DNA from: an uncultured Marinobacter sp.
GTDB taxonomy: Bacteria; Pseudomonadota; Gammaproteobacteria; Pseudomonadales; Oleiphilaceae
DNA length: 64,000 nucleotides
Reading direction: 5' to 3'
Assembly (NCBI RefSeq): GCF_946886895.1
Contig: NZ_CAMPJO010000002.1
Location: 310,001 to 374,000 of the forward strand
Below, in pieces: positions 17,882 to 26,403 of this stretch. Each line of letters starts with the position of its first letter. Within the stretch, counting starts at the first letter, position 1. The notes below the pieces were generated by a model. That model saw nothing but the letters and a program-made list of their open reading frames with translations. It searched no databases and was not told where the DNA came from. The position numbers and the translations under genes are program-made.

Positions 17882-17934
17882 TTTAATCTGTGAAGTAGTT
17901 TTAAGATACAACAATAACAAAGGTATATTGGCTC

Positions 17935-18723
17935 ATGAGTGAACAGTACGTTCTGGAGACCCGCAACCTTGTCAAAGAGTTCAAGGGCTTTGTTGCGGTC
18001 GACGACGTGAACCTGAAGGTTCAGGAAGGCCACATTCATGCCCTGATTGGTCCCAATGGCGCCGGCAAAACCACGGTGTTCAACCTGTTGACCAAATTCC
18101 TGATACCCACCCGCGGGCAGATTCTGTTCAAAGGCGAGGACATCACCCCGATGAAGTCCGCCGCCATTGCCCGTAAAGGCGTGGTGCGCTCCTTTCAGAT
18201 TTCAGCGGTATTCCCGCACATGACCGCGCTGGAGAACATCCGCGTGGCCCTGCAAAGTTTCGAGGGCACCTCTTACCGGTTCTGGAAATCCGGCCAATCC
18301 CTGAACAAGCTCAACGCCCGTTGCATGGAGTTGCTGGATTCCGTGGGCCTGGCCGAGTTCGCGAACACCACCACCGTGGAACTGGCCTACGGACGCAAGC
18401 GGGCCCTGGAGTTGGCGACCACCCTGGCCATGGAGCCACAGTTGCTGCTGCTGGATGAGCCCACCCAGGGCATGGGCAGTGAAGACGTGGACCAGGTTGT
18501 GGAGCTTGTGCGCAAGGCGGCTAAGGGCCGGACGGTGCTGATGGTCGAGCATAACCTGAGCGTGGTCAGCAAGTTGTGTGACCGGATAACGGTGCTGGCA
18601 CAGGGTGCAGTGCTGACAGAGGGTGACTACAGCGAGGTGTCTGACGATCCTCGGGTGCGTGAGGTGTACATGGGAAGTGCCAGCACCTCAACCACCAGGA
18701 AACAGCAGGAGCCAGCGCAATGA
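17935..18723 (+). CDS. Branched-chain amino-acid-type ABC importer ATP-binding protein (LivG-like)
   Basis: 262-residue ATPase that energises uptake through the two permeases encoded downstream. Walker A GPNGAGKTT, LivG-type signature ELAYGRKRALELA, and Walker B LLLLDEPTQGMG followed by the switch His in MVEHNL are all present. First gene of a Liv-type set (LivG, LivF, binding protein, LivH, LivM), preceded by the palindrome at 17860. Proximity to an acyl-CoA synthetase suggests the cargo is an organic or aromatic acid rather than an amino acid, as known for several Liv-type systems. Confidence 0.88.
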   Translation: MSEQYVLETRNLVKEFKGFVAVDDVNLKVQEGHIHALIGPNGAGKTTVFNLLTKFLIPTRGQILFKGEDITPMKSAAIARKGVVRSFQISAVFPHMTALENIRVALQSFEGTSYRFWKSGQSLNKLNARCMELLDSVGLAEFANTTTVELAYGRKRALELATTLAMEPQLLLLDEPTQGMGSEDVDQVVELVRKAAKGRTVLMVEHNLSVVSKLCDRITVLAQGAVLTEGDYSEVSDDPRVREVYMGSASTSTTRKQQEPAQ

Positions 18724-19442
18724 GCCACGGTTCGGATAAAGAATACGAACAGCTTCGGGTGTCCGGGCTGCATGCATTTTACGGTGAGTCCCACATCCTG
18801 CACGGCATCGACCTGGTGGTGCACCGGGGCGAGCTGGTGACCCTGCTCGGCCGCAACGGCGCGGGGCGCAGCACCACCCTGAAGGCGATTATGAACATGG
18901 TGGGCCGGCGCACCGGTTCCATTATGATCAATGGCGAAGAAACCATGGCCTGCGCGCCGCACCATATTGCGAGGTTGGGTGTTGGGTATTGCCCCGAACA
19001 CCGGGGCATTTTTTCTGCCCTCAACGTCCAGGAGAACCTGACCCTGCCGCCGGTGGTGCGCAGTGGCGGGATGAGCCTTGAAGAAATCTACTCCATGTTC
19101 CCGAACCTCTACGAGCGCCGGTTCAGCCAGGGCACCAAACTATCCGGGGGGGAGCAGCAGATGTTGGCCATGGCCCGCATCCTGCGTACCGGTGCCAACA
19201 TGCTGTTGCTGGACGAGATTACCGAAGGCCTGGCGCCGGTGATCGTTGATAAGCTCGGGGAGGTTCTGCTCAAACTCAAGAGCAAGGGTCTGACCATTGT
19301 ACTGGTGGAACAGAATTTTCACTTTGCCGCCCCCCTGGCAGACCGCCATTATGTGGTGGAGCATGGCCAGATTGTGGAAGAGATCAGCGCCGACGAGCTT
19401 GAAGCCAAGCAGTCGGTGCTAAACGACTATTTGGGTGTGTAG
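18720..19442 (+). CDS. Branched-chain amino-acid-type ABC importer ATP-binding protein (LivF-like) with Arg in Walker A
   Basis: 240 residues; the second ATPase of the importer, its ATG overlapping the stop of the LivG-like gene. Signature LSGGEQQMLAMARIL and Walker B MLLLDEITEGLAP are normal, and the switch His region is replaced by LVEQNF, as is usual in LivF. The Walker A reads GRNGAGRST, with Arg 50 where the invariant Lys contacts ATP phosphates; the codon is CGC, so this is not a reading slip. I recall similar Arg versions in some LivF relatives. The heterodimer's other Walker A is standard. Confidence 0.87.
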   Translation: MSHGSDKEYEQLRVSGLHAFYGESHILHGIDLVVHRGELVTLLGRNGAGRSTTLKAIMNMVGRRTGSIMINGEETMACAPHHIARLGVGYCPEHRGIFSALNVQENLTLPPVVRSGGMSLEEIYSMFPNLYERRFSQGTKLSGGEQQMLAMARILRTGANMLLLDEITEGLAPVIVDKLGEVLLKLKSKGLTIVLVEQNFHFAAPLADRHYVVEHGQIVEEISADELEAKQSVLNDYLGV

Positions 19443-19538
19443 CACCGGATAGAACGAGAGCGAAAACCAGAAAAGCAACCAAAAGAAAAGCAACAATAAC
19501 CTGAACAACCAACGCACGACAGTAGCGGAGATACAACA

Positions 19539-20753
19539 ATGACAATGACCAAAAAGCTTCTGACATCAGCGATTGCATCCGCCGTCATGGTGGGTGGCGC
19601 CCAGGCGGCTATTTCCAACGATACCGTCAAGATCGGCTACATCGCCGATATGTCCGGCACTTACAGTGATTTGGCTGGCCCTAATGGCCTGATTGCCCTG
19701 GAAATGGCGGTGGCTGATTTTGGCGGCACCGTCAACGGCGCCAAGATTGAAGTGGTGAGTGCCGAAGACCGCAACAGCCCCGACGTGGCTTCCAGTACCG
19801 TTCGCCGCTGGGTCGAGAACGAGAATGTGGACCTGGTGGCCGGCCTGGTGGCGTCGTCCGTGAGCATTGCAGTGAGCGATATCCTGGAGGAGAACGATAA
19901 ACTCGGTATTGTGTCCGGCTCCGCTGCCTCCAGCATCACCAACGAGCACTGCACGCCCAACCACATCCACTATGTGTATGACACCTATCCGCTGGCCAAT
20001 GGTACCGCCAGCGCGATTGTCAAGGAAGGGGGCAAGACCTGGTTCATCCTGACCGCCGACTACGCCTTTGGCCATGCCCTGGAAGCGGACGTGACACGGG
20101 TTGTGGAGGCCAACGGTGGAGAAGTCATTGGTACCATCCGTCATCCGTTCCCGACGCCGGATTTCTCGTCCTTCATCCTGCAGGCGCAAGGTTCTGGAGC
20201 CGATGTGGTGGCCCTGGCGAACGCCGGTGCCGATACCACCAACGCCATCAACACCGCCAGTGAATTTGGCGTGACCCAGTCTGGCCAGACCCTGGCCGCC
20301 CTGCTGCTGTTCCTGAGTGACGTGCACGCCCTGGGTGTGGAAGCCGCACAGGGTATTCAGCTGACTACGGGCTGGTACTGGGATATGAACGACGAAACCC
20401 GAGCCTGGTCTGATCGCTTCATGGAAAAAACCGGTGTTCGTCCGACCATGGTTCACGCGGGCGTGTACTCCAGTACCATGCAGTACCTCAAGGCCGTAGA
20501 TGCCACGGATTCCGACGATGCCCAGACCGTTCGCAAGCAGATGATGGAAACCCCCATCAACGATATGTTTGCCAAGAACGGTCGTATCCGCGAAGACGGC
20601 CGCATGGTGCACGACATGTACCTGGCGGAAGTGAAAACACCGGCGGAATCCAAGGGTGAGTGGGATCTGTACGACATCGTGCGCACCATTCCTGCCGAGG
20701 AAGCTTTCCGTCCGCTTTCCGAGAGCAAGTGTCCGCTTGTAACCAGCAAGTAA
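19539..20753 (+). CDS. Periplasmic substrate-binding protein of the Liv-type ABC importer
   Basis: 404 residues. A cleavable signal peptide is evident (MTMTKKLLTSAIASAVMVGG then AQA-A), followed by the type I periplasmic-binding fold: VKIGYIADMSGTYSDLAGPNG, EDRNSPDVASSTVRRWVE and DYAFGHALEADVTR. This family (LivJ/Peripla_BP_6) binds amino acids, amides, and aliphatic or aromatic acids. The 96-bp leader before it is unusually A-rich. A strong hairpin follows the gene, suggesting its transcript is made or kept in excess over the permease part, as binding proteins usually are. Confidence 0.9.
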   Translation: MTMTKKLLTSAIASAVMVGGAQAAISNDTVKIGYIADMSGTYSDLAGPNGLIALEMAVADFGGTVNGAKIEVVSAEDRNSPDVASSTVRRWVENENVDLVAGLVASSVSIAVSDILEENDKLGIVSGSAASSITNEHCTPNHIHYVYDTYPLANGTASAIVKEGGKTWFILTADYAFGHALEADVTRVVEANGGEVIGTIRHPFPTPDFSSFILQAQGSGADVVALANAGADTTNAINTASEFGVTQSGQTLAALLLFLSDVHALGVEAAQGIQLTTGWYWDMNDETRAWSDRFMEKTGVRPTMVHAGVYSSTMQYLKAVDATDSDDAQTVRKQMMETPINDMFAKNGRIREDGRMVHDMYLAEVKTPAESKGEWDLYDIVRTIPAEEAFRPLSESKCPLVTSK

Positions 20754-20767
20754 TATTCCGATGAACT

Positions 20768-20796
20768 GGTCGCCCGGCAACCCCGGTCGGGCGACC
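20768..20796 (+). terminator. Intercistronic stem-loop after the binding-protein gene
   Basis: 9-bp perfect stem GGTCGCCCG / CGGGCGACC with an 11-base loop, 14 bp after the binding-protein stop and 61 bp before the permease gene. No T-run follows, so it is more likely an RNA-stabilising or partial-attenuation hairpin than a full terminator. Confidence 0.6.
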
Positions 20797-20857
20797 TCTG
20801 AGTCATGCGGAATCGCAAGCCGGTCATAACGTCTGCTCTGCCTTTGGAGTTTGCAAC

Positions 20858-21745
20858 ATGTTAACGATTTTGGGAGTCCCCGTAGTTGTGCTGTCTGGCC
20901 AGCTCTTGCTCGGGGTAATAAACGGTGCTTTTTACGCACTGTTGAGCCTTGGGCTGGCGGTGATTTTTGGTTTGCTCAAGATCATTAATTTCGCCCACGG
21001 GGCCATGTACATGCTTGGCGCCATGGTGACCGTCATCCTGTTTGACGTTCTCGGCATCAGCTACTGGGTCGCCCTTTTCCTTGCTCCGTTGCTGGTCGGT
21101 TGCTTTGGCATGCTGGTTGAGTATTTCCTGCTACGCCGAATTTCGGGGCAGGATCATATCTACAGCCTGCTACTGACGTTTGGCATCGCGTTATTGATTC
21201 AGGGTGTATTGATCAACATCTATGGCGTCTCGGGGATGAGCTATTCCATGCCGGAAGTGTTCGAGGGCGGAGCGAATCTGGGTTTCATGTTCCTGCCCTA
21301 TTATCGGGCCTGGGTGATCGTGGTGGCACTGCTTGTATGCTTCGGTACCTGGTTCGTGATTGAGAAGACAAAACTGGGTGCCTACCTGCGTGCGGGCACC
21401 GAAGACGCCCAACTGATGCAGGGCTTTGGTATCAATGTGCCCTTGCTGGTCAGTCTGACTTACGGATTCGGGGTCATGCTCGCCGCGTTTGCCGGCGTGC
21501 TGGTCGCGCCGATTTATTCGGTAACCCCGGTTATGGGCTCACACATTCTCATCGTGGTGTTTGCGGTGGTGGTTATCGGTGGTATGGGTTCCATATCCGG
21601 CGCGATCATCACCGGTATTCTGATGGGGGTTATCGAAGGCCTGACTAAAACCTTTTATCCGCCGGCATCGTCCGCCGTCATTTTCCTGGTCATGGTGGTG
21701 GTCTTGCTGATTCGCCCGTCGGGCCTGTTCGGTAAGGAGGCGTAA
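20858..21745 (+). CDS. Branched-chain-type ABC importer permease (LivH-like)
   Basis: 295 residues, about eight hydrophobic helices. The N-terminal LLLGVINGAFYALLSLGLAV, INFAHGAMYMLGA and the conserved FGVMLAAFAGVLVAPIYSVTP loop identify the LivH permease family. A TTGGAG ribosome site precedes ATG 20858. It forms the membrane channel together with the LivM-like protein encoded 2 bp further on. Inner membrane. Confidence 0.9.
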   Translation: MLTILGVPVVVLSGQLLLGVINGAFYALLSLGLAVIFGLLKIINFAHGAMYMLGAMVTVILFDVLGISYWVALFLAPLLVGCFGMLVEYFLLRRISGQDHIYSLLLTFGIALLIQGVLINIYGVSGMSYSMPEVFEGGANLGFMFLPYYRAWVIVVALLVCFGTWFVIEKTKLGAYLRAGTEDAQLMQGFGINVPLLVSLTYGFGVMLAAFAGVLVAPIYSVTPVMGSHILIVVFAVVVIGGMGSISGAIITGILMGVIEGLTKTFYPPASSAVIFLVMVVVLLIRPSGLFGKEA

Positions 21746-21747
21746 TC

Positions 21748-22743
21748 ATGGACAATTCCGTCAATCAAGCTGACATCCAGCAAAGCATCCTGAACCAGCA
21801 AAAAGCCGATAGCCGCCGTAAACATGTTCTGAATCTGGTACTTCTGGTTCTGCTGATTCTGGCGCCGGCGGTGATGTACCCCGTGTTCCTGATGAAAATC
21901 CTGTGCTTCGCGCTGTTCGCGGTGGCCTTCAATCTGTTGCTCGGGTTCACCGGCCTGCTGTCTTTCGGGCATGCGGCGTTTCTGGCCACCGGTGCCTACA
22001 CCACCGGCTACCTGCTCAGTACCTATTCCAGTCTGAGCACCGAAATGGGTATCTTTGTCGGCACTGCGGCCTCCACCCTGCTGGGGCTGGGCTTCGCGCT
22101 GGTTGCCATTCGCCGCCAGGGCATCTACTTCGCGATGATCACTCTGGCATTGTCGCAACTGGTGTTTTTCTTCTTCGTGCAATCGGAATTCACCGGTGGT
22201 GAGGACGGGCTGCACGGGGTGCCCCGGGGCTACCTGTTTGGGTTCATCGATCTGAGCAACAACTTCAGCATGTACTACTTTGTGCTGGTGATGTTCCTGG
22301 CGGCCTATCTGTTCGTTCAGCGTATTGTGACCAGCCCTTACGGCCAGGTTCTCAAGGCCATCAAACAGAACGAACCGCGGGCCGTTTCCCTGGGGTACAA
22401 CGTCAATCGCTACAAGGTGATCGCGTTTGTTATCTCCGCCGGGCTGGCCGGCCTCGCCGGTTCCCTGAAAACCGTGGTATTTCAGCTGGCGTCACTGAAC
22501 GACGCCCACTGGCACATGTCAGGCGAAGTTATCCTGATGACACTGCTGGGGGGCACCGGCACCTTGCTGGGCCCGGTGGTGGGCGCTACCTTTGTGGTCA
22601 ACCTGGAGTATCAATTATCCCAGGGGCCGCTGGGTGACTGGGTGGATGCGATTCTTGGTGGCATCTTCGTGCTGACGGTGATTGCCTTCCAGAGCGGAAT
22701 TGTGGGTGAAATTCAGAAATTCATGAGGAAGAATATGGGGTAA
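21748..22743 (+). CDS. Branched-chain-type ABC importer permease (LivM-like)
   Basis: 331 residues. A 28-residue polar N-terminus precedes the hydrophobic core; LLLGFTGLLSFGHAAFLATGAY and the EAA-like loop IKQNEPRAVSLGYNVNRYK are typical of LivM. AAGGAGG lies directly before the ATG. The last gene of the Liv-type set; only 27 bp separate it from the TRAP binding-protein gene, with no terminator between, so the two transport systems appear to share a transcript. Confidence 0.9.
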   Translation: MDNSVNQADIQQSILNQQKADSRRKHVLNLVLLVLLILAPAVMYPVFLMKILCFALFAVAFNLLLGFTGLLSFGHAAFLATGAYTTGYLLSTYSSLSTEMGIFVGTAASTLLGLGFALVAIRRQGIYFAMITLALSQLVFFFFVQSEFTGGEDGLHGVPRGYLFGFIDLSNNFSMYYFVLVMFLAAYLFVQRIVTSPYGQVLKAIKQNEPRAVSLGYNVNRYKVIAFVISAGLAGLAGSLKTVVFQLASLNDAHWHMSGEVILMTLLGGTGTLLGPVVGATFVVNLEYQLSQGPLGDWVDAILGGIFVLTVIAFQSGIVGEIQKFMRKNMG

Positions 22744-22770
22744 TAACCCCAACCAAAAAAGGAAGGTCTG

Positions 22771-23778
22771 ATGCTGAAATCCAAAGTGCTTATCGCTGTT
22801 GCTGCTTCAGTGTTGTTCAGTTCTGGGGTGGCGGCCCAGTACAAGGACGAGTACACCGTGTCCACGGTTTTGCCGTCCGCTTTCCCCTGGGGGCAGGCGG
22901 CGGACAAGTGGGTCGAGCTGGTCCGGGAACGTTCGGACGGGCGGATCAACATGAAGATCTACAGCAACTCGCAACTGGTCTCCGGCGATCAGACCAAAGA
23001 GTTCTCGGCGATGCGGTCCGGCCTGATTGATATGGCGGTCGGCTCAACCATCAACTGGTCGCCCCAGGTGCCACAGCTCAACCTGTTCTCGCTGCCGTTC
23101 CTGATGCCGGATTATGCTGCCATTGATGCCATCACCCAGGGTGAGGCCGGTGAGGTGATTTTCGACGCCATCAAGGAGCGCGGTGTCACACCCCTGGCCT
23201 GGGGCGAGAATGGCTTCCGCGAGCTCTCCAATTCCCAGCGGGTGATTGATGAGCCTGCTGATCTCGATGGCCTGAAGATCCGGGTGGTGGGCTCGCCACT
23301 GTTCCAGGACACGTTCAATACGCTTGGGGCCAACCCCACGCAGATGAGCTGGGCCGATGCCAAGCCGGCGCTAACCACTGGTGCCGTGGACGGGCAGGAG
23401 AATCCGCTGTCGGTATTTGACGTAGCCCGCATCGACCAGGTAGGCCAGAACCACCTCACGCTCTGGCACTACGTGGCCGATCCGCTGGTCTTCGCGGTCA
23501 GCAACCGCATCTGGGCGCAGTTCAGCCCGGAAGACCAGGCGCTGCTGAAGCAGGCGGCCATGGACGCTGGCCAGTGGGAAATCGAAAAGTCCCGCGCCGA
23601 GCTGGATGAGACCCTGGCAGCCATCAAGGAACGCGGTGTGCAGGTCACTGAGCTGACCGATGCCCAGCACGACGCTTTTGTGAAGGCGACCCAATCCGTC
23701 TACAAGACATGGACACCCCAGATAGGTGAAGATCTGGTTAAAATGGCCCAGGACGCTGTCGCCAACCGTCCGCAATAA
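22771..23778 (+). CDS. TRAP transporter periplasmic solute-binding protein (DctP family)
   Basis: 335 residues with a signal peptide (MLKSKVLIAVAASVLFSSGV, cleavage near AAQ). DctP-family landmarks: GRINMKIYSNSQL, the conserved Arg region LKIRVVGSPLFQD that usually binds the ligand carboxylate, and AKPALTTGAVDGQENPLS. Binds an organic acid in the periplasm and delivers it to DctQM. AAGGAAG precedes the ATG. Located just downstream of a complete ABC importer, an unusual pairing. Confidence 0.9.
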   Translation: MLKSKVLIAVAASVLFSSGVAAQYKDEYTVSTVLPSAFPWGQAADKWVELVRERSDGRINMKIYSNSQLVSGDQTKEFSAMRSGLIDMAVGSTINWSPQVPQLNLFSLPFLMPDYAAIDAITQGEAGEVIFDAIKERGVTPLAWGENGFRELSNSQRVIDEPADLDGLKIRVVGSPLFQDTFNTLGANPTQMSWADAKPALTTGAVDGQENPLSVFDVARIDQVGQNHLTLWHYVADPLVFAVSNRIWAQFSPEDQALLKQAAMDAGQWEIEKSRAELDETLAAIKERGVQVTELTDAQHDAFVKATQSVYKTWTPQIGEDLVKMAQDAVANRPQ

Positions 23779-23792
23779 GTTCCGTCAGGGTC

Positions 23793-23820
23793 CGGTGCCT
23801 GCCTGAGTCGGCGGGCACCG
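23793..23820 (+). terminator. Intercistronic stem-loop between TRAP binding protein and small permease
   Basis: 11-bp stem (CGGTGCCTGCC with GGCGGGCACCG, one U-G pair), 6-base loop, followed by TTGTTT. It probably attenuates or stabilises so that the binding protein is made in excess, like the hairpin after the ABC binding-protein gene. Confidence 0.6.
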
Positions 23821-23840
23821 TTGTTTGAACCGGAGTCATC

Positions 23841-24335
23841 ATGTCTTCACGCCCCCCGAAGTTCCGGCCGGACGCCTGGCTGGCCTCCCTGGCGTTGATC
23901 ATTATCTGCGTGATCAGCCTGGGTAACGTTATCGTGCGTTACACCACCGACGCCTCGTTTGCCTTTACGGAAGAGTTCTCCGTGTTCCTGCTGGTTGTCC
24001 TGACCTTTGGCGGTGCGTCTGTGGCCGCCCGCCATAACCAGCACATCCGGATCGAATTGATTGAACACCACCTTCCACCCCGGGCCCGGCGCGTGGTGTT
24101 TACGCTGCAGTGGCTGGCCGGGGTTGTCGTGCTGGCGCTGACAACCTGGTACGGCAGCAAGTTCGCCCTTGAGGAATATCAATGGAAGTCCCTGTCGCCG
24201 GGCCTGGGGTTGCCGAACTGGATCTACGTGATCTGGCTGCCCCTGCTCTCGGCCTCCATCCTCATCCGCATGACCCAGAATTTCATTGACCGATTGCGCG
24301 GGAAGGAAGACCCGGAGGTTATTCATGAGTCCTGA
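23841..24335 (+). CDS. TRAP transporter small permease (DctQ family)
   Basis: 164 residues with four hydrophobic helices (about 13-30, 45-60, 85-105, 128-145). The conserved motif VARHNQHIRIEL is recognisable as ASVAARHNQHIRIE. Forms the membrane unit with DctM. CCGGAG lies before ATG 23841. The 3' end overlaps the start of the large-permease gene by 11 bp, so translation is coupled. Confidence 0.88.
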   Translation: MSSRPPKFRPDAWLASLALIIICVISLGNVIVRYTTDASFAFTEEFSVFLLVVLTFGGASVAARHNQHIRIELIEHHLPPRARRVVFTLQWLAGVVVLALTTWYGSKFALEEYQWKSLSPGLGLPNWIYVIWLPLLSASILIRMTQNFIDRLRGKEDPEVIHES

Positions 24336-25629
24336 TCTGCTGATGATCGCCAGCTTCCTGATTGCCTTGCTGCTGGGAGTGCCGGTGGCGATTGCACTGG
24401 GTCTGGGTGGCGTGATCGGGATTGTTGCGGGCCTGCCCACGGTGATGCTGGCGACCCTGGGAACCAACACCTACAACAGCGTAGCCAAGTACCCGCTGAT
24501 TGCCATCCCCCTGTTCATACTCACTGGTCTGATTTTTGAGCGGGCCGGCGTGGCGGCCAGCCTGGTGCGTTTCGCCCAGTCCATCATTGGCCCACGGCAC
24601 GGGGGCCTCACCGTGGTTGCCGTGCTGGTGTGTCTGATCATGGGCGGTATGAGCGGGTCCGGGCCGGCAGATGCGGCGGCGGTGGCCATGGTGATGCTGC
24701 CCAGCATGCGCAAGGCCGGTTACCCGCAGGCGTTCTCGGCCAGCCTGATTGCTGCGTCCTCATCCACTGCAATCCTGATTCCGCCCTCCATTGCGTTGAT
24801 TCTCTATTCCATTGTGGTGCCGGGTGTCGATCTGCGTGCGCTGTTCGCCGCCGGATTATTCCCGGGCATCCTGGCGGGCCTGTCGCTGCTGGTGCCGGCG
24901 TTGTACCTGGCTCGTAAATATCGCTGGGAAGACCCGAAAGACGTTGAGCGGCCGGAATTCTGGCCGAGTTTCAGGGCGGCGCTGCCGGCCCTGTTCGCGC
25001 CGGTGATCATTCTTGGTGGCCTGCGCTCCGGACTGTTTACGCCCACGGAGGCCGCAGTGGTTGCGGTTGCCTATGGGGTAATTGTCGGCTGCCTGGTCTA
25101 TCGCAATCTCAGCCTGAAGGACCTCTACGCCCTGGTGACGGACGCGGCCGTTACTTCCGGGGTCGTGATGTTCATCATTGCCCTGGCGGGGATCTTTGCC
25201 TGGGCGGGCACGACCCTGGGCACCTTCCAGCATCTGGCCAACGCCCTGTTGTCCCTGTCCGAGAACAGTTGGGTACTGCTGGGCCTGGTGATGGTGCTGG
25301 TGCTGATTGCCGGCATGCTGCTGGATGCGGTCTCGATCTACCTGATCCTGACGCCCATCATCATTCCGCTGATGAATCACTTTGGCTGGAACCCGGTCTG
25401 GTTCGGCATTCTGCTGGCCATGAACATCGCCATCGGGCAGTTCACGCCGCCGGTGGCCGTTAACCTGATGGTGACCACCCGTATCGCCAATATTCGCCTG
25501 GAGCACACCCTGGGCTGGGCCCTGGTGTTTATCCTGGCCATGTCGGTCAGCCTGCTGCTGGTGATGCTGTTCCCCGCCATTGCCCTGTGGCTGCCGGAGC
25601 AGTTGGGGTTTGTCGTTGGAGAGTGGTAG
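24325..25629 (+). CDS. TRAP transporter large permease (DctM family)
   Basis: 434 residues, about 12 hydrophobic segments. Family landmarks include the IPLFILTGLIFERAG segment, GMSGSGPADAAAVAMV, the long amphipathic PPSIALILYSIV run, and AIGQFTPPVAVNLMV near the C-terminus. ATG 24325 is chosen for the GGAGG just upstream and because the earlier in-frame start at 24286 would only add DctQ-overlapping sequence. It is the ion-driven channel that imports the solute captured by the DctP protein. The proton or sodium coupling ion cannot be told from sequence. Confidence 0.92.
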   Translation: MSPDLLMIASFLIALLLGVPVAIALGLGGVIGIVAGLPTVMLATLGTNTYNSVAKYPLIAIPLFILTGLIFERAGVAASLVRFAQSIIGPRHGGLTVVAVLVCLIMGGMSGSGPADAAAVAMVMLPSMRKAGYPQAFSASLIAASSSTAILIPPSIALILYSIVVPGVDLRALFAAGLFPGILAGLSLLVPALYLARKYRWEDPKDVERPEFWPSFRAALPALFAPVIILGGLRSGLFTPTEAAVVAVAYGVIVGCLVYRNLSLKDLYALVTDAAVTSGVVMFIIALAGIFAWAGTTLGTFQHLANALLSLSENSWVLLGLVMVLVLIAGMLLDAVSIYLILTPIIIPLMNHFGWNPVWFGILLAMNIAIGQFTPPVAVNLMVTTRIANIRLEHTLGWALVFILAMSVSLLLVMLFPAIALWLPEQLGFVVGEW

Positions 25630-25760
25630 TGGGTCGATTTTTGCGTCATGTTCCACAAACGCAGGATCTTTTACTGACATTTACGGTTTCCGGGCCGGTA
25701 TCGTCTTCCTTTTTCAGATTGTAAGTGGTTGAATTCCCAAAACTTGAAACAGGGATGATT

Positions 25761-26387
25761 ATGAAAAAGGTATTTCCACATTCGGCGGCGGTTATTCTCT
25801 CCACACTGCTGGTTGCCAGCCCGGCACTTGCCAACGAAAGCCCCGGCGGTCTGAAATTCGCGCTTACAGGCGGGCTGACTCTGGGTGGTGATGATCTGTT
25901 CAAGGTTCAGTTTGCCGACGGCGACAGTGACAAGATCAAAGCGGGTGAAATCCTGCAGGTCGGTGCCGGTGCCCTCTACCAGTCGCCCACCATGCCACTG
26001 GCGGCCCAGATCACCATCAGCTACCACTTTGACACCATTTTCGCCGATAACGGCGACGCCGGGTTTGACCGCTACCCGCTGGAAGGCATTCTGTATTACA
26101 CCGGTGTCCAGGACTGGCGCTTTGGCGCCGGCGCCCGTCTGGCCCTGAGCCCCGAGGCCGATGTGTCTGCCGCTGGCGATGAGGTGACCGTGGAATTCAA
26201 GAACGGCACCGGCTTCATTGTTGAAGTGGGTTACCAGGTCGCCAACAACTTCTGGATGAACCTCCGGGCCGTGCAGGAGGAATACGAAGTCAAACGCTTC
26301 AACGTGAATGGCATGGACCTCGCGTTAAGCGACGACCGGGACGTGAGCGGTAATCACGTGGGTCTCAACTTCCTGTGGGCGTTCTGA
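25761..26387 (+). CDS. Probable outer-membrane beta-barrel protein
   Basis: 208 residues from ATG 25761 (AGGGA before it). A signal peptide ends at SPALA-NES. The mature part has alternating hydrophobic strands (LKFALTGGLTLGG, LQVGAGALYQS, WRFGAGARLALS, FIVEVGYQVANNFWMNL) and ends in the C-terminal aromatic residue (LNFLWAF) typical of outer-membrane barrels. Size suggests 8 strands. It follows the TRAP operon on the same strand after a 131-bp gap that could hold its own promoter. It may be a channel for the same substrate, but no named family is recognised. Confidence 0.65.
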   Translation: MKKVFPHSAAVILSTLLVASPALANESPGGLKFALTGGLTLGGDDLFKVQFADGDSDKIKAGEILQVGAGALYQSPTMPLAAQITISYHFDTIFADNGDAGFDRYPLEGILYYTGVQDWRFGAGARLALSPEADVSAAGDEVTVEFKNGTGFIVEVGYQVANNFWMNLRAVQEEYEVKRFNVNGMDLALSDDRDVSGNHVGLNFLWAF

Positions 26388-26403
26388 TCTGACCCCTCAG
26401 CCC

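Noticed and set aside
19566..20939. 457-codon minus-strand frame opposite the ABC binding-protein gene
   Set aside because: It is a shadow frame on a gene with clear signal peptide and family motifs; the antisense translation resembles no family. Similar long shadows at 5549-6928, 32090-33655 and 37266-38816 were rejected likewise.
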